From contig OZ345352.1 of assembly GCA_977006965.1 (NCBI GenBank), positions 1,054,001 to 1,118,000 of the forward strand: 64,000 nt of DNA, in the 5' to 3' direction. The position numbers were made by a program, and so were the translations under genes. Within the stretch, counting starts at the first letter, position 1; each line of letters opens with the position of its first letter. Below are positions 22,739-34,700 of this stretch, one piece after another. The notes under the pieces are model-generated. The model ran no database searches and had not been told where the DNA came from. It saw nothing but the letters and a program-made list of their open reading frames with translations. This stretch comes from Phymatolithon calcareum. Lineage: Eukaryota > Rhodophyta > Florideophyceae > Hapalidiales.

Positions 22739-22860
22739 AAAAATAAACTCCAATGGAAAGACATATCCCTTTTCCACACCATCCATAAGCCTCACAGTCT
22801 TACGAAAATACGGACAAGGCTTCCTCAGTTTCTACTTCCCAGTCTGCAGTTCACGGAAGA
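22739..22860 (-). repeat. Diverged LINE family V 3'-end fragment
   Basis: The segment ACGGACAAGGCTTCCTCAG and its surroundings match the 3' ends at about 23,950-24,080 and 62,030-62,130. Confidence 0.5.
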
Positions 22861-23100
22861 GGGAGAGGAATATAAAAAGCACTTCTTGCCAGCGCCATAG
22901 GGGAATAAGCATTCATTATTGTTATAATTATTACTAATTTGGGTGAAGCGCAGACTTCGTGCCCGATCCGTTACAGTTGTCAAGTTGTGATCAAAAAGCT
23001 GTGAAGTTTCTATTCCGTAAAGTGAATAGCTCGAAATACAATTAATGCTGGCACGGAAAAATATCTGGGGAAGACTTGAAAAGGCAAATTATGGTCGCAT

Positions 23101-23277
23101 AGAAGAAGAAGAAAGAGAGGTAGAATTTTTACTTCGAAGTTACCAACGCATCTGCTGACGCTTGGGGCCACTTTCCTGGAGCCGAGAGGTTTTGGCTCGG
23201 TTCTGACTAAATAAGAGTTTCCTTTTGTAGGTGGAACACGATTCAGGCGACTGCAAAACACACCTATAGTCTCCACC
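23101..23277 (-). repeat. LINE family I 3'-end fragment
   Basis: A (GAA)n junction, then the family 3' UTR (CAACGCATCTGCTGACGC) truncated after the CACCTATAGTCTCC segment. Confidence 0.75.
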
Positions 23278-23797
23278 ATAATTTTATAGTCCTAATATAA
23301 ATCCTCATGACTATGCAAGGTTGATTCCAAGAGCCGTTTCTTGGCAACTGCAGACACTTTTGGGGTACTACCAAAATAAGGTATTCTGCATTGCAACCAA
23401 CGATTACGAGGATATCAATGCTCCCTAATAAGTAACCTTTGCATCCAAAAGAGTATCGATTCGTTCCCGTAACCAATACATGTTCTAGCTGATTTCACGC
23501 TGTGCAGGAATCGCTCTTCAGCCCTATATAGATAGCTACAGTTTTCGATCCAAGCAAAAGTGCAGATACCACACCAATACCATCGATACCAGTAAACCAT
23601 CCTTTGAAATTGATCCTGCTTGCAATTTGGAATCGTTACCTTGCAATAAGCCAAGCTTCATTCGTTTAGCAACGTTAAAACCACAATGATTTTACAGTTC
23701 CGAAGCGGATATGGACTGCTCCCACCTTCGAAGAGCATATTTACTTTCAATAATGGCATTTCGGTGGCCTAACGATCAGGGGATAAAAGAATCGAAC
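23278..23797. other. Intergenic DNA, no supported gene
   Basis: No recognisable frame or repeat. Confidence 0.45.
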
Positions 23798-23805
23798 TAT
23801 ATAAA
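23798..23805 (+). promoter_or_regulatory. Possible TATA box of a disrupted gene
   Basis: TATATAAA, 67 bp before an ATG in strong Kozak-like context (GCCGCCATGG, ATG at 23,873). The spacing matches that of the CRP genes. Confidence 0.4.
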
Positions 23806-23872
23806 GCGGAAATCATGATAATTATTCAATCTTCATTTGTCGTCTGTAGAAGGGGTGAACATAGTGGCCGCC

Positions 23873-23886
23873 ATGGCGCTGGTCGG
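23873..23886 (+). pseudogene. Possible first exon ending in a splice donor
   Basis: ATGGCGCTGGTCGG is followed directly by GTAAGAAT, a good 5' splice site. Read through, the frame stops at once (TAA), so it only makes sense if spliced. The retroposon at 23,924-24,824 is inserted 37 bp after the donor. No downstream exon was identified. A chance match is possible. Confidence 0.3.
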
Positions 23887-23923
23887 GTAAGAATAGCCCA
23901 ATAATAATGGTTCGGTTGATTAT

Positions 23924-24824
23924 TTTTTTTTGTTTTTTTTGTTTTTTTGAGCAAAGTTTATTTAAAAGCCCCACAGACTTCCGAAGATATGGGCAAGGCT
24001 TCCTCAGTTGCTACCTAACTTTGTGTAGCTTACGAAAACGCACCACCAGAGGGGCGGGCGGAAAAACTTAGGATCTCAGATATCCCACATAAATTGCAGA
24101 CTTCCTGTATTGTTCGCCGTAGACGACCCCGGGTAGCGAGGCGTCATTGTGTGTTCATTGCGCCACATTTTGCAGCTCGGTGATCAGTGCACCGAGCTCG
24201 TTTGACAGCTGATCCGATAGCATGTCGTAACCGCGCCTGGCACGTGGCGCGGTATTCGCGTAAGTCCCTAATGATTAAAGGCGTTGACATCGTCTCTATA
24301 GACGCTCTGCCGGCAGCGGCATACCGCTGGTATTTTAGGTATTCTCTGGAAACGGACTTCTTGCTCGATGTTGCACGTCTTCTCCACTTCCGCCGCCGTG
24401 CTCGCTCCTCGGCTGTTTGCTCCGCTCAACGTATCCTCTCATAGGTGTCACGAAGGCTTCTGCGTTGCTCCTGCCAGTGCGCCTGCTTCCTGTTAAAGCA
24501 GTCTGTTTTCATGCATTGGTTGGTTGACGCCTAGCTGTCTCCGATTACAGCGGCCCCTCGCGGGGATCGGCTTTACGCGGCACTTGAATTGGCTCGCGCT
24601 CGGAGCAATTGCACAAAGGAAATAACTGAGCATGGCACGCGGCGTGGTACTTACGTAAGTCCCTATCGGGTAGGGGCGTTGACCTCGTCACTATAGATGA
24701 TTTTGCGGTAGCGGCATACCGCTCATCTTGAAACCGAGTTCTTTTTCGGTGTTTCAGGTCTTCTCTTGAGACCGAGTTCTTCCTCGATGTTTAAAGTCTT
24801 CTCCATTCCCGGTGCCGCGCTCGT
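23924..24824 (-). mobile_element. Retroposon with poly(A)-type tail and 14-bp duplication (family V)
   Basis: On the minus strand this runs from 24,824 to a long A-rich tail (A runs broken by single C) at 23,924. It is flanked by GTTCGGTTGATTAT at 23910-23923 and 24825-24838. Its 3' part is shared with 62.0-62.13 kb and 22.74-22.86 kb. The body contains a diverged direct duplication (about 24,235-24,420 versus 24,635-24,835). A shorter tandem of about 40 bp lies near 24,728-24,805 (the ACCGAGTTCTT segment). A minus-strand frame rich in Arg and Ala (REYRATCQARLRHAIG) runs through the first repeat, but I cannot name a product. Confidence 0.8.
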
Positions 24825-24838
24825 GTTCGGTTGATTAT

Positions 24839-25550
24839 GATCAAATGAAGACGTATACTCCCCAGAGTTCAGGCAAAAAGTTTAATTACCACACGCTAGA
24901 TAAAAGATGACATGCCATGGATAACGGGATATCCGCATGGGAAGACCAGATAGATTACCGACCCACCACGGCCCGCGGTAAACTAGACGGTAAATCTTTC
25001 TTTCTTTATTGCGGATAGATCGCTCAAACGGAACGCGAACGCCTAAAGTTGCTCTGTAAGTTACAGTAACAGCTTCTCATTCTTCAGAATTTTGAGTACG
25101 GTTAGGGTCTCGCACGGCATATCACTTCTGCGAAGGACCAAACAAAGACACTGAGCTGGTATAATCTAAGCAGCACGTGAGGAAGCATTGCCCGTATATT
25201 CTTGAGACTGTGAGGCTTACTCTATCTTAAATTAGATCTGGACACGGAACGTTCAGCAATGAAACTTTGGGGCCTTATGGAGCAACTCCTGTCCAAGTAG
25301 ATTTTCGTTGAAGGCGTTTGGATACCAAGTCACTGCGGAATTCCATGAAATGATGCTGTTAACGAATTAGCAAGAAGGGCTATTTGCGAATAAAGCCTAT
25401 GAACGATCAGAAGGTTCCTCTGACACTCGAGGCAGCGCGATCAAACAATAGGCCTTCCTTACTCGCCGAAACTGTCGCCGTTCCGACACTTCCCCGAGAG
25501 CTACCCATATCGCACAGACGGGCTGAAGTGATCTAGCACCAGCTGATTGA
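24839..25550. other. Intergenic DNA, no supported gene
   Basis: No recognisable frame until the LINE zinc-finger remnant that follows. Confidence 0.45.
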
Positions 25551-25752
25551 GGACTGTACCCCCATGATGGCCGTGTTTAGGCATGGAGACACGAGGGCGT
25601 ATGACCCAAAGTGCAAGACCTGTAGCTCTGGTTGCAAGGACACTGCCGAGCACCTGATATTAAGGTGTGGTGGGCGTTCCGTTTCCAGACGTAAGTTTAT
25701 TGGTAGAGTGGATACAAAAACCGTGGACGAGCTATGCCGTGAGAGACCCTGA
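25551..25752 (+). pseudogene. LINE C-terminal zinc-binding domain remnant
   Basis: The frame at 25,564-25,752 contains CKTCSSGC, then DTAEHLILRC. This is the C-x2-C...H-x4-C pattern of the reverse-transcriptase zinc-binding domain found at the end of many LINE polyproteins. Upstream reverse transcriptase sequence is not recognisable, so it is an isolated tail end of an older element. Confidence 0.6.
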
Positions 25753-25972
25753 GGTATATTCAAATTTCTGAACAATGAAAAGCTGTTGCAGAACAGCTTT
25801 AGGAGATTACCTTCAGTGTGAGCGATCTTTCTGCAATAAAAAAATGTTCCTCTGATGTTGTGAGGACTGGAATTTAGTTGATGTCTTTGCCCTCCACCAC
25901 TTGTAGTGGGCGACATTGTGTTCCATTCCATTGAGCTGTAGAAACCGTGAGGAGGTAAGCATGGGTCAATAG

Positions 25973-26046
25973 GGGATATATGTTGATTTATTTTAAAAGC
26001 ACCCAAGACCCCACTTTGAGTAACGGCGTTACCAACGGGGCAGTTC
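25973..26046 (-). mobile_element. Very short LINE family II 3' fragment (74 bp)
   Basis: The tail junction GGGGATATATGTTGATTTA is followed by a short 3' UTR. It is flanked by the perfect 14-bp duplication GCATGGGTCAATAG (25959-25972 and 26047-26060). Confidence 0.85.
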
Positions 26047-26313
26047 GCATGGGTCAATAGTAGAACTCGGGATTCATCGGTTTGTTGAAGAGTCGTTGAC
26101 ATCGATCCGCAGAGTCTGGACCTTATACACATCGCTTACCGTGCAAGCTGTGCTAAACCTCGAGTGAATATTTACAATTGGTCCCTCTTGGCGCTGCAAT
26201 CAAGATGGTCATATAAGCTGAATCAGCTCCACACATTCGGGCGCTAACGTCTGTTTGCACGGGAGCTTCAATCTATTGCCCCTATTTATATGTTTTCTCT
26301 CCCGTTTCTTTGA

Positions 26314-26430
26314 AAAGAAAACCCCTTCAGGACAGAATCTAGCCAAAACCCCTTGGCCTTAGGAAAGTTGCCCCGAGCGTCAGCAGATGCGTTGGTAACT
26401 TTTAAATAAAAATCTACCTTTCTTCTTCTT
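26314..26430 (+). mobile_element. LINE family I 3' fragment (117 bp)
   Basis: Ends in TTTTAAATAAAAATCTACC plus (TTC)n. Flanked by the 13-bp duplication CTCCCGTTTCTTT (26301-26313 and 26431-26443). The left duplicate copy has the uninterrupted site near 65-80. Confidence 0.9.
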
Positions 26431-26632
26431 CTCCCGTTTCTTTTCCTTCGTCAACGCCACAAGATCTACTGGCGTGCAATTTACTCGACAATTAACGTGG
26501 TCTTGAGATAAACGGCAAGCGAACTGACGGCATCAATTGGTGCATCCTTACCTTCTCACCGTAGCTCCTCGAGCTCCATTCATAGATCGCTTCGAGGAAC
26601 ATAAGGCAATGTAGCCCACCGGGATACCGATT

Positions 26633-27267
26633 GGGGATATATGTTGATTTATTTTAAAAGCTCCCAAAGCCTCAATTTGAGTAACAGGGCAGCTTCTCGC
26701 TGTTTTTCATACTCATCTCTCTACTCTCCTTCTAATATCTCCTTAATTCGAATTTCTTTCCCTGTGTGCGCCCGAGTAAGTCTTTTGCATTCATATTTCG
26801 TTTCTTGGTCCATCTTCATAGACCGTAGTATACGTTGCTGCACGATAAGCTCAACCACAGCACCAGTCCCAAAGTATTTCGCCAGAATGGATTTTCCCCA
26901 CAAAGGAACTCTGTTGAAAATGACTCTCAGAAATCTCAACCTCGCAGTTCTGTCCCTTATATATAGCACTCCTGGTAGGTCGTTCGGTACGCCGATCGGG
27001 ATTTTAACTGTCCGGCCCTCTTCTTCCAACGACCAGACTTTGACTGTTGCTTGCAGGCGTCGCTTTTTTGACACCATACCTTCTTCCGCTTGTTTCAGAG
27101 CTTCTTTAAGGTGTTCCTCTTCCCCGAGATACCCAATGTCCTTTGATAAGTCTTCCAGATCATCTTCTTTTCCGTAGTATTCTTCTGAAAGCTCCAGGAA
27201 CTTCCTCCGTCTTACCAAGCTTAAGGCGAACCTTTCAGCCTGGGCCGGTGAGACGGCAGAGCACTCG
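26633..27267 (-). mobile_element. LINE family II 3' fragment (635 bp)
   Basis: The minus strand encodes the C-terminal LINE region (motifs AQAERFALSLVRRRKF and NRVPLWGKSILAKYF), ending in the TTTTAAAATAAATCAACATA tail and CCCC. It is flanked by the 13-bp duplication CGGGATACCGATT (26620-26632 and 27268-27280). The left duplicate copy shows the empty site near 244-256 (CGGGGTACCGATT). Confidence 0.92.
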
Positions 27268-27646
27268 CGGGATACCGATTCATGACCAAGTAAATTCACC
27301 GCTTGATTCCAAACGGCGCAAGAGTTGTGAATCACGCTCACGTAGCCATCAATATGGCGACGGGTGGTATTTCTGATTCTACATTTAGCTCGTGCTCACG
27401 GTAAGCCTTGATTTCATCTCACGCCAGTAGATATTGTGGCGTTGACGAAGGGAATCTAAAACAGAGGAAATTTAGCACTTCGAGCGTTAGACAAGAGATC
27501 ACAGACAAGGGAAATCTAAGGAACGCATTTCAAAAGTTTGGTCAGCAAAGGGACGACCCTTCATTGCAGAGACGAAAAGGCTTGACAAACGACCTCTCGC
27601 TCAAGGTTTCGTACAGTTCGCACTCCAAGCAAACTATAAATCGTAA

Positions 27647-27889
27647 TGAAGAAGAGGAAAGGAATATTTTTATTTAAAAGTTACCAACGCATCTGCTGAC
27701 GCTTGGGACAATTTCTTAGTGCCAAGAGGTTTTGGCTGGATTCTTTCTATGGGAGAGTTTCTTTTCTTGTTGATGTAACATGATTCAGTGGACTACAAAA
27801 ACCCACCTCTGGTCTCCTTCGGAACCTCAAGGGGGAAAATTACTCCCCTGCCCTGTGGCTCGCGGTGATTTCATGTTGCGGGCAGTCTG
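27647..27889 (-). mobile_element. LINE family I 3' fragment (243 bp)
   Basis: A GAAGAAG tail junction and the family 3' UTR. Flanked by TAAATCGTAA (27637-27646) and TAAATTGTAA (27890-27899), with one mismatch. The left copy at about 815 lacks it. Confidence 0.82.
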
Positions 27890-30800
27890 TAAATTGTAAA
27901 GACTGTGCGGGGTCGATGTCAAGGGCTCTTGGACAAATTGAGGAGTCCCCTCATTTACAAAGTCCGATAAAGGGAAATTCTGACAAAATACATTCATTGA
28001 AGTAGTGATATGCTGACTAAGCGAGAACTCAACAAATGGCTCTCTTGTGCTTTTTTTTAAAAAAAGAGAGCCATTTAATAACAATTGGGCCATGTTTTTT
28101 TTAAAAACGCAAAATTCAAGTGATTAAAAACGCTAAGAAAATTAAAACTGGTATTTTCGGAGATTTGATATTCAAAGTTTCAAAAAAAACTTTGATATTT
28201 TCGGACACACTACTCATAGCGTTTGCTGCAGTTTCCATTGAAGCCTACCTTGCCATCAATCTCATACAGTACTTTTAATATCAATGGAACAGTTGGACCG
28301 TTTCAAGTCATGCACAGCTATTATCCCGAGGCAAAAGGTCCGTTTGTGCCCTTTGTCAGTGAGCCAGATCTAGAAATATGCATTGAAAAGGCACTATCGT
28401 AATGCACTGAACCATTACAACCTGAACACTTTCTATCCTTTTAAATCTGTATAGAAGAAATTTTTTTAAAGTTCTCTCTCGCTGTTTACGATAAATTACG
28501 TGCTTTCCCATGTCAGAACATTCTGTACAGTATGGTATTTCCGCGGGAAAAACTTGTCGTGCATACATGCACCGTCTATGACTTAGTGCGCCGTACAAGC
28601 TACAGTACAAAATCTTTCGCAGTATAGCACAGTAGCACGGGATTATTGACCTATCGCAACATCATCATCCTTGTGAGGAGCTATAGTCCTGAGCTCCAGT
28701 ACATGCTCATGAGTACAGTACTCAGACTAACATTTAGCGGTATTCCGTGGCAGGCGAGATACTATAAGTATCGAATTTAGCTAGAACCTTCTATGTGGGC
28801 GATCTCTTTCGCCCATGGGGGAACCCGCAAATTTTAACATCCAAGCTTTATAGAACTACAGAAATTAGTAGAATGCAGTTACGCCGATGACGGTGTCGTG
28901 AACACGTTTCTATGCTACCTTTAAAGTGATGGAGTGGAACCGAGAATCATGCACTAGAAACCAGAAACGAGAAAATGAGTGCCACTTTTTACCACCGTGT
29001 GCCATTCTGTAATACAGCTCAGCACTGTACCGTAGGATCCTCTTGCACTTCTGACCCTTGTATAGTAGGGAGCGATTTGCTAATGTAGGGAACCCTAAAT
29101 TAGGGACGTCCTGTAGGGGGCATAGCGAACGATCTCGAGGGAAAAGGGGAACTGTTTGCAAAAAATGCTCACATCCTATCATATTGGACCACAGAAAAAA
29201 GAGGTCAGAGACCGGATTAAAAAATTAGGGAAATACAGATGCCCCTTAATGTCACTACATTTTTGAGGGGCCCGTACATAAATAATGTACTGTATGCGCG
29301 GTGTTTAGGTTTTATTTTGGCGATTCTACAATTTCGATTAATGTATGAGGATAGCGCGCCGAGGATTGACTGTGGACATTGCATCCCGGTTGCTTTCGTG
29401 TATCATAGCTTCGCCGCTCGCTTGGCTGCGCCTACTGTACTGTACAGTAGAAACTGATCCCTTCAGTGCGCACTGTACAGTGCAAGATAATTCTCAACCG
29501 AGATTCCTTAAATTTGACAAAGGGTATCATACTGTACATCATTCATATACCTTGTCTCCAGGACTTGAGGTCAAATGCACATAAATTTAATTCAAAATTG
29601 ATTTGAAACCTAGAAGGGACAGATGCAACGCATGTAAGTTTATTGTCTTCCGCCCTCAGTTTGACGCGGTCTGACAATCTTTCGAGATTGGCATGGTTTC
29701 AAAGATATGCAAAAAGGTGCACATGTTTGAACTGCCACAAGGGAAAACAGGGACTACAGTAGAGTAATAAACCACCGGTGAAACAGAAACTTTACTTCAC
29801 TGGTCCTAATTTCCGTACTTTTTCGATAGATTTTGTACTGTGCACATGCGCATTGGTGCCCTGTTCCAGACACGTTACCGTTCAAATCGGAACAATATTT
29901 CTCAAATAATTTCTGGTTCCCCGGTGCCTACGCGCACAGTTTCACTTTTTGATTTGTCCTTGTAGATGGCCCGTGATTGGAGATTGACAATTCGAAAATG
30001 ACTCTTACATTACAGTACTGAACTGTATGTCAGAATATGAGCGAAATACACAAAGCGCCAGTTGGTTGCATTTTTCCCGCACTCCATGGGGTCTCAGGTG
30101 GGACCAAAAAATCATATGATTTTTTGCATGGTTATATAACCATACAATATACTGTCATTGTAGCTCAGGGGGACTTTCGACGTTGAGGATGTTTCTAGAT
30201 ATAGGAATCTTGCTCCTCACTGCAGCTCCACGAGCTGCAATGCAGTGGTACAGTGTGGGAGTGGAGTTTGAAAGCCGTGGTATTCACAATGATGTGGGCC
30301 ACGGAGAATATTCGGGCGAAAGGATGCAGGTTGAGGATCGAGCTCCCAACACCATTGACTTGTCAGATGTGGCAGAGGCAAGCGCCAGCTGGGACTGCTC
30401 CGAAATTCCAGCCACTCATGCATGGCGGGTGTCATGTGTTTAAGTATGGCCGACATTCTTATCCCTGCATCGAGCCAGACAGCGCATCTGATATCATTTA
30501 GGTGTAGATGATGACGAAGTGGCAAAGCTGCAGTAACTAGCCGGGTCAAGCAGTTGATAGGCGGTCTTGCTTTCAAAATTCTAAGCAAAGACAGCCTATC
30601 AACTGCTTGACCCGCCGCTACAGAGCGGTATGCACCAAAATTATGACGTGTGAGCCTTGCTTTCAACAAGCTTTTGACACGAAAAACCCATAAATCTTCC
30701 ATACGCAATGATTACGTCAGGCGACCGTTTACTACATAACATGTGCAAAAGTGAAATGTGCCATGTGGTTGTTAACAATGTCGTGAATGATTCTAAGCTG

Positions 30801-31879
30801 TTCGAAGTGCAGCACCCTCCAAGCTTGAAGATGGTGCACTACTGTACCGTACATCCCAGCAACGGAGGCATTGTTTTCATCATGTACTGTACAGAAGGGA
30901 CATTAGAGTAAAATTCTTTTAATGTTCGCTTTTCTTGTAGGTCGAAAGTTCTTAGTCGCCGTTCAGATTCGACAGCTCCGTCTGTATCAACGCAGATCTG
31001 TGGTACGAGTGGGTGACGAGGTGTGATCGTTACATCTAGCTTCTACCTTGGTAGTCGTGGCGGCTGTTAATGAACTCATGTAACACTAAATTAAGCCAGA
31101 GAGCATTTGAATTGATAGTGGGAGCCCGATCCCAATTTTCTGCTGAATCAGTTTACTGCAGGGATAAGGTCCTCATCCCAAAACTGATAGTTATCCTCAT
31201 CCCATCATGGAGGAAAAGAATGCCCATAAATCAATCAGTCAGCATCGACAGTTGTGTTATCTCGATACCATATATTGTATTCCCTTTCTTTCTGATTCCA
31301 GTGGATGCACCATCATCACGTCGGACCCATGATGGGTCCAATACTTCAAATTAACGTTCCGTGGCCTTCTTTGTAAGTTAAGTTTCTGATCCCCGAACCT
31401 TTCCACTATCCCACGACGAGAGGATCCACTTCACTGCATCCAGGTGCTGTGCTTCGAAAAAGTTGGTGTGCGAGCACTTTCATTACGTAGTACAGCAGTA
31501 AGCATCCCAGCAATGCATAAATAGAGTTTTCAGGGAAAATTCTTAACTGTATGATACCGTGGTAGAATGCTCTATGAGCCCCGAGCAGAATGCAATGTAC
31601 CGTGATTCCGCCGTTTTCGTTGCCCCTGTGGGCACATCTGAGGTGCTCTGAGTTAGAACTTCAATTGAGCTCTCGGCGATTTTCACCCACATTTTCCTTC
31701 AGACTGCACTGCACAGAAGCGACAATTTAGTTACCCGATCACGTCCCTTGTACAGTACATCAAATCTTCTGTAGGAATGCACGGATGCAAGCCAACCTTA
31801 CCGAGGATGGGGCATCGGAGCGATCAAATTCAAACAGCTGTAAAGAAAGTTCTTCCTCGCCTATCCAACACGCGAGACC

Positions 31880-31886
31880 TATAAAA
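31880..31886 (+). promoter_or_regulatory. TATA box of CRP3
   Basis: TATAAAA in ACCTATAAAAGCGG, 79 bp before the ATG. The promoter is collinear with that of CRP1. Confidence 0.75.
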
Positions 31887-31965
31887 GCGGATCGCAGCCC
31901 TGGCCGGAGCCGAGTTCACATCCATCCGGCAATTCTGGAACCCGACCCGACCACACAGCATCATC

Positions 31966-32583
31966 ATGAAGTTTTCCGTCGCTTTTCTCCTCGTCGCCAT
32001 CCTGGCCCTCCTCTCCGTCTCCGCCACCGCCACCGCCTACGCTCCGAGGGCGGTTTGCTACCGCAAGACGCAAAAGTGCTGTTATCTCTTCCGCTCCTGC
32101 GGGTTTATCGTGAAGAAGTTGCGCGTCCGTCGCTCGTGCCCATACAAGGTGTGCAAGAAGCACTGCCACCCCGTGTGCTACCCCCACTGCAAGCGCGTGC
32201 ACGTTACCGTGCCGTATCAGAAGTGTTATTACAAGCCGGTCCGTGTGTGCCACAAGGTCAAGTCTCGGAGAGGTCGCAAGTGGATCTGGGTTGAGGAGTG
32301 CAAGTATGAGCGGAAGCGCCACTGCCGCACGTACTACAAGAAGGTGTGGAAGCGGGAGTGCCATCGTGTCTGCAAGCCCAAGTGTGAATACAAGTGCTAT
32401 TACGTCAATGCGATTTGTGTGTACCACCGCATCTTCCATCACCCGAAGTTCTGCCCGTATCTGAAATGCTACCGTCCGACATTTGTCGGACCTAGTGGAA
32501 CTCCGCGTCATGTGATCTCTCCGAAGGGGAAATTTGTGCGGGCCACGAAGCCGATTCGCACTGATATCCGTCGCAAGCATTAA
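31966..32583 (+). CDS. CRP3: secreted basic 20-cysteine protein
   Basis: 205 residues, the duplicate partner of CRP1. It has the same signal-peptide type, the same 20 cysteines and the same HRIFHHPKFCP and RATKPIRTD C-terminal blocks. Its first third is closer to CRP4 (FLLVAILALLS core, VKKLRVRR), while from CKKHCHPVC onward it follows CRP1. This mosaic suggests gene conversion between copies. The coding sequences of CRP1 and CRP3 look much more alike than their flanks, consistent with conversion, selection or both. An AATAAA lies at 32640-32645. Function is not recognised. Confidence 0.85.
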   Translation: MKFSVAFLLVAILALLSVSATATAYAPRAVCYRKTQKCCYLFRSCGFIVKKLRVRRSCPYKVCKKHCHPVCYPHCKRVHVTVPYQKCYYKPVRVCHKVKSRRGRKWIWVEECKYERKRHCRTYYKKVWKRECHRVCKPKCEYKCYYVNAICVYHRIFHHPKFCPYLKCYRPTFVGPSGTPRHVISPKGKFVRATKPIRTDIRRKH

Positions 32584-32699
32584 ATGATCCACGAGGACTG
32601 GAGTGGGGTATGAATCCATGATCCAATGCAACCACATTAAATAAAAGTGTGGACTTTTCTTCCTGATGAATCCCAATGACTTGTTTGTAGTAGATTTTC

Positions 32700-34700
32700 T
32701 CTTTTTTCTCATCTTATCGAGCTGTCCAATCTGTGGTACCAGAAATTGCAAGTCAATGGTGTTTTTGCAAAACGAAGGAGTTGTTTCTCGGAATACTCGT
32801 TTAGGGATTATGGAGAGTATGCGTAGAGGCTGAGAAGTACATTGGATTGCAAACATAAATAGTAGAACCAGAGAGGATTGCAGATCGAATCAGCTGTGGC
32901 GGCCTAGCTATGCTTGTAGGAAATGGAAATAACCCAGGATTTCATTGTGCAGAAGCGAAGATATTGGATGACATGTAGTCTCGAATGGAAGATATTTCGA
33001 GCAGGATCTCGTTAGAACGACGGGGAGGTGCTTTGAAGTATAAATACGAAGCGTCTAAGATGTCACAAGTGGAGGTTTAATCACTCTCCTTTCCGAAAAA
33101 GGCACAGTTGCAGTCATATTTTAGAGTGACTTTAGTCATCCAGAGGGTTGCTGTTCAACAAATCCAATGAGAAAGGGCATTGGGGACAAAGTAACGTTCA
33201 CATGCCGTTCACAGTGTTTTCGTCCGTTATCTAGCCGTTCACTCTATGTTCACTTTCCCATACTGGTGTTGACGGTCACTAGTCTAATTATTTTGCCGAC
33301 AGTGCACCACTACGGTCACACCCTCTGTAGTTTGACTTCTTAAGGCAATATAGCCTTCTCCAGTAGAGGGAACCAAGCATCAACTAAGCATCAACTTCAG
33401 CATGAAGACAATCATCTAAAGACAGGAACCCTTTCTAACAAACAGCATCCACTGGATTGAAGAGCTGGTTATATGTCTTAAAGAAAAATTCTTCGTTTCC
33501 CACACTGTTGTTTCTCAATTTAATTATTGAAGGTACTATTTTTCCGGGAGCCCGTTGCTCATGAACAAATATAATCTGAGTTCTAAACTTTAGAGCTCAG
33601 ATTTATATAGAGTCTGAAGTTGGCTGTATCGAGGGAAAGCCCTTGAATGTTTCAAGATTCCCGATGTGGAGCCCAACGGTGTTCTCCCTATCTGCAGATC
33701 AGTAAATTTTTTAGTACTGAGATGCTAACGAAACTCCTTTCTCTTTCATTCTAACCAGGTCACTGAATCGAGATCAGCAGGTTATGAAGAGGCGAAATTC
33801 CGTGCTGTAAATTGAGTATTCGCTCTGTGTACGACTGTGGTCGGGAGATTAATCAGATATCTAGAGAGACGGCTTGTAAATCCGCATAGCCTGAGAATAG
33901 AAATCTCTATATATATATATATGGACGAGTGCTTATAACGTCTTTAGCAGTCCCTCTGTTGATCCATGCTGCCCCTTTGGCTGGATTCTGAGGCAATATG
34001 GTGAGCAATACTTCCATCATGCGTTTCCTGTACAGTACGTTATGGAACTTGATCCAGAATCTGATGAGGCAATTTACGAATATATTCACTATTTTTAGAG
34101 TGCCCTCAAGTTGCAGGCTGAATAGCAGCTACTGTCAAAATTGTATTATCCTGATAGTAATGAAAATCTAGGACGACCCGCTGGAATCTCGTATGATACA
34201 GTGCGTTGATAATTCTAATTATTTTCTTTCAGAAACTCAAATTTACTTATTTTTCTTCAAAACAACTCTTACGGAGAAGATGGCGAACAATAAATGGTCC
34301 CTTTTCATCAACTTTTTCATCAAGGAGCTAGAATAATTTACGGGCGCACCCGCGTTGAAAAGAAAGTGCCTCAAATAGACAGCAACGCCAGACTCCTTAC
34401 ATTATTCTATGGTGTCTCGTTTATCATACAGTGCACAAGATGTTTCCTTGACTGTCCACATCATATCTGCTCTAGTATGAAGCTATCGCACAGTATGCCA
34501 ATGTCTGGATCACTGTCTGACTTCGTCATGGCCTTGCTGGGAACGGAAGGCACATTCACATGAAGTATGATACTGCACGAGCTCCGTTCTAGTTCTGAAT
34601 TAGTTTCATTTTGCGAATTTTTGATAAGTTAAGTCAAGCTCATATCCATGCATGGGAAGTCGTGCTTACAGTACTACTGTAGAAGTATCATGGGCTCATG
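32700..34700. repeat. Right copy of the duplication, downstream part
   Basis: Patches match 6,420-9,700 and 12,826-12,860 of the left copy. It lacks the left-copy insertions: the LINE at 6.9 kb, the 1.1-kb foldback-bearing stretch and the Harbinger element. An (AT)n microsatellite of about 20 bp lies at 33,906-33,925. No gene is supported. Confidence 0.75.
34625..34627. other. Empty Harbinger insertion site
   Basis: A single TAA in GATAAGTTAAGTCAAG, orthologous to the TAA-element-TAA junctions at 9701-9703 and 12823-12825. Confidence 0.85.

Larger units (their letters stand above)
26230..31850. repeat. Right copy of the segmental duplication (gene-free part)
   Basis: Collinear with 1-5,600, with three LINE insertions that are absent from the left copy (26,314-26,430, 26,633-27,267 and 27,647-27,889). 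Outside those insertions, no frame is conserved between the two copies and no gene is called. Confidence 0.8.

Noticed and set aside
23905-23950. Poly-T run as a terminator
   Set aside because: It is the A-rich tail of a minus-strand retroposon flanked by a 14-bp duplication.
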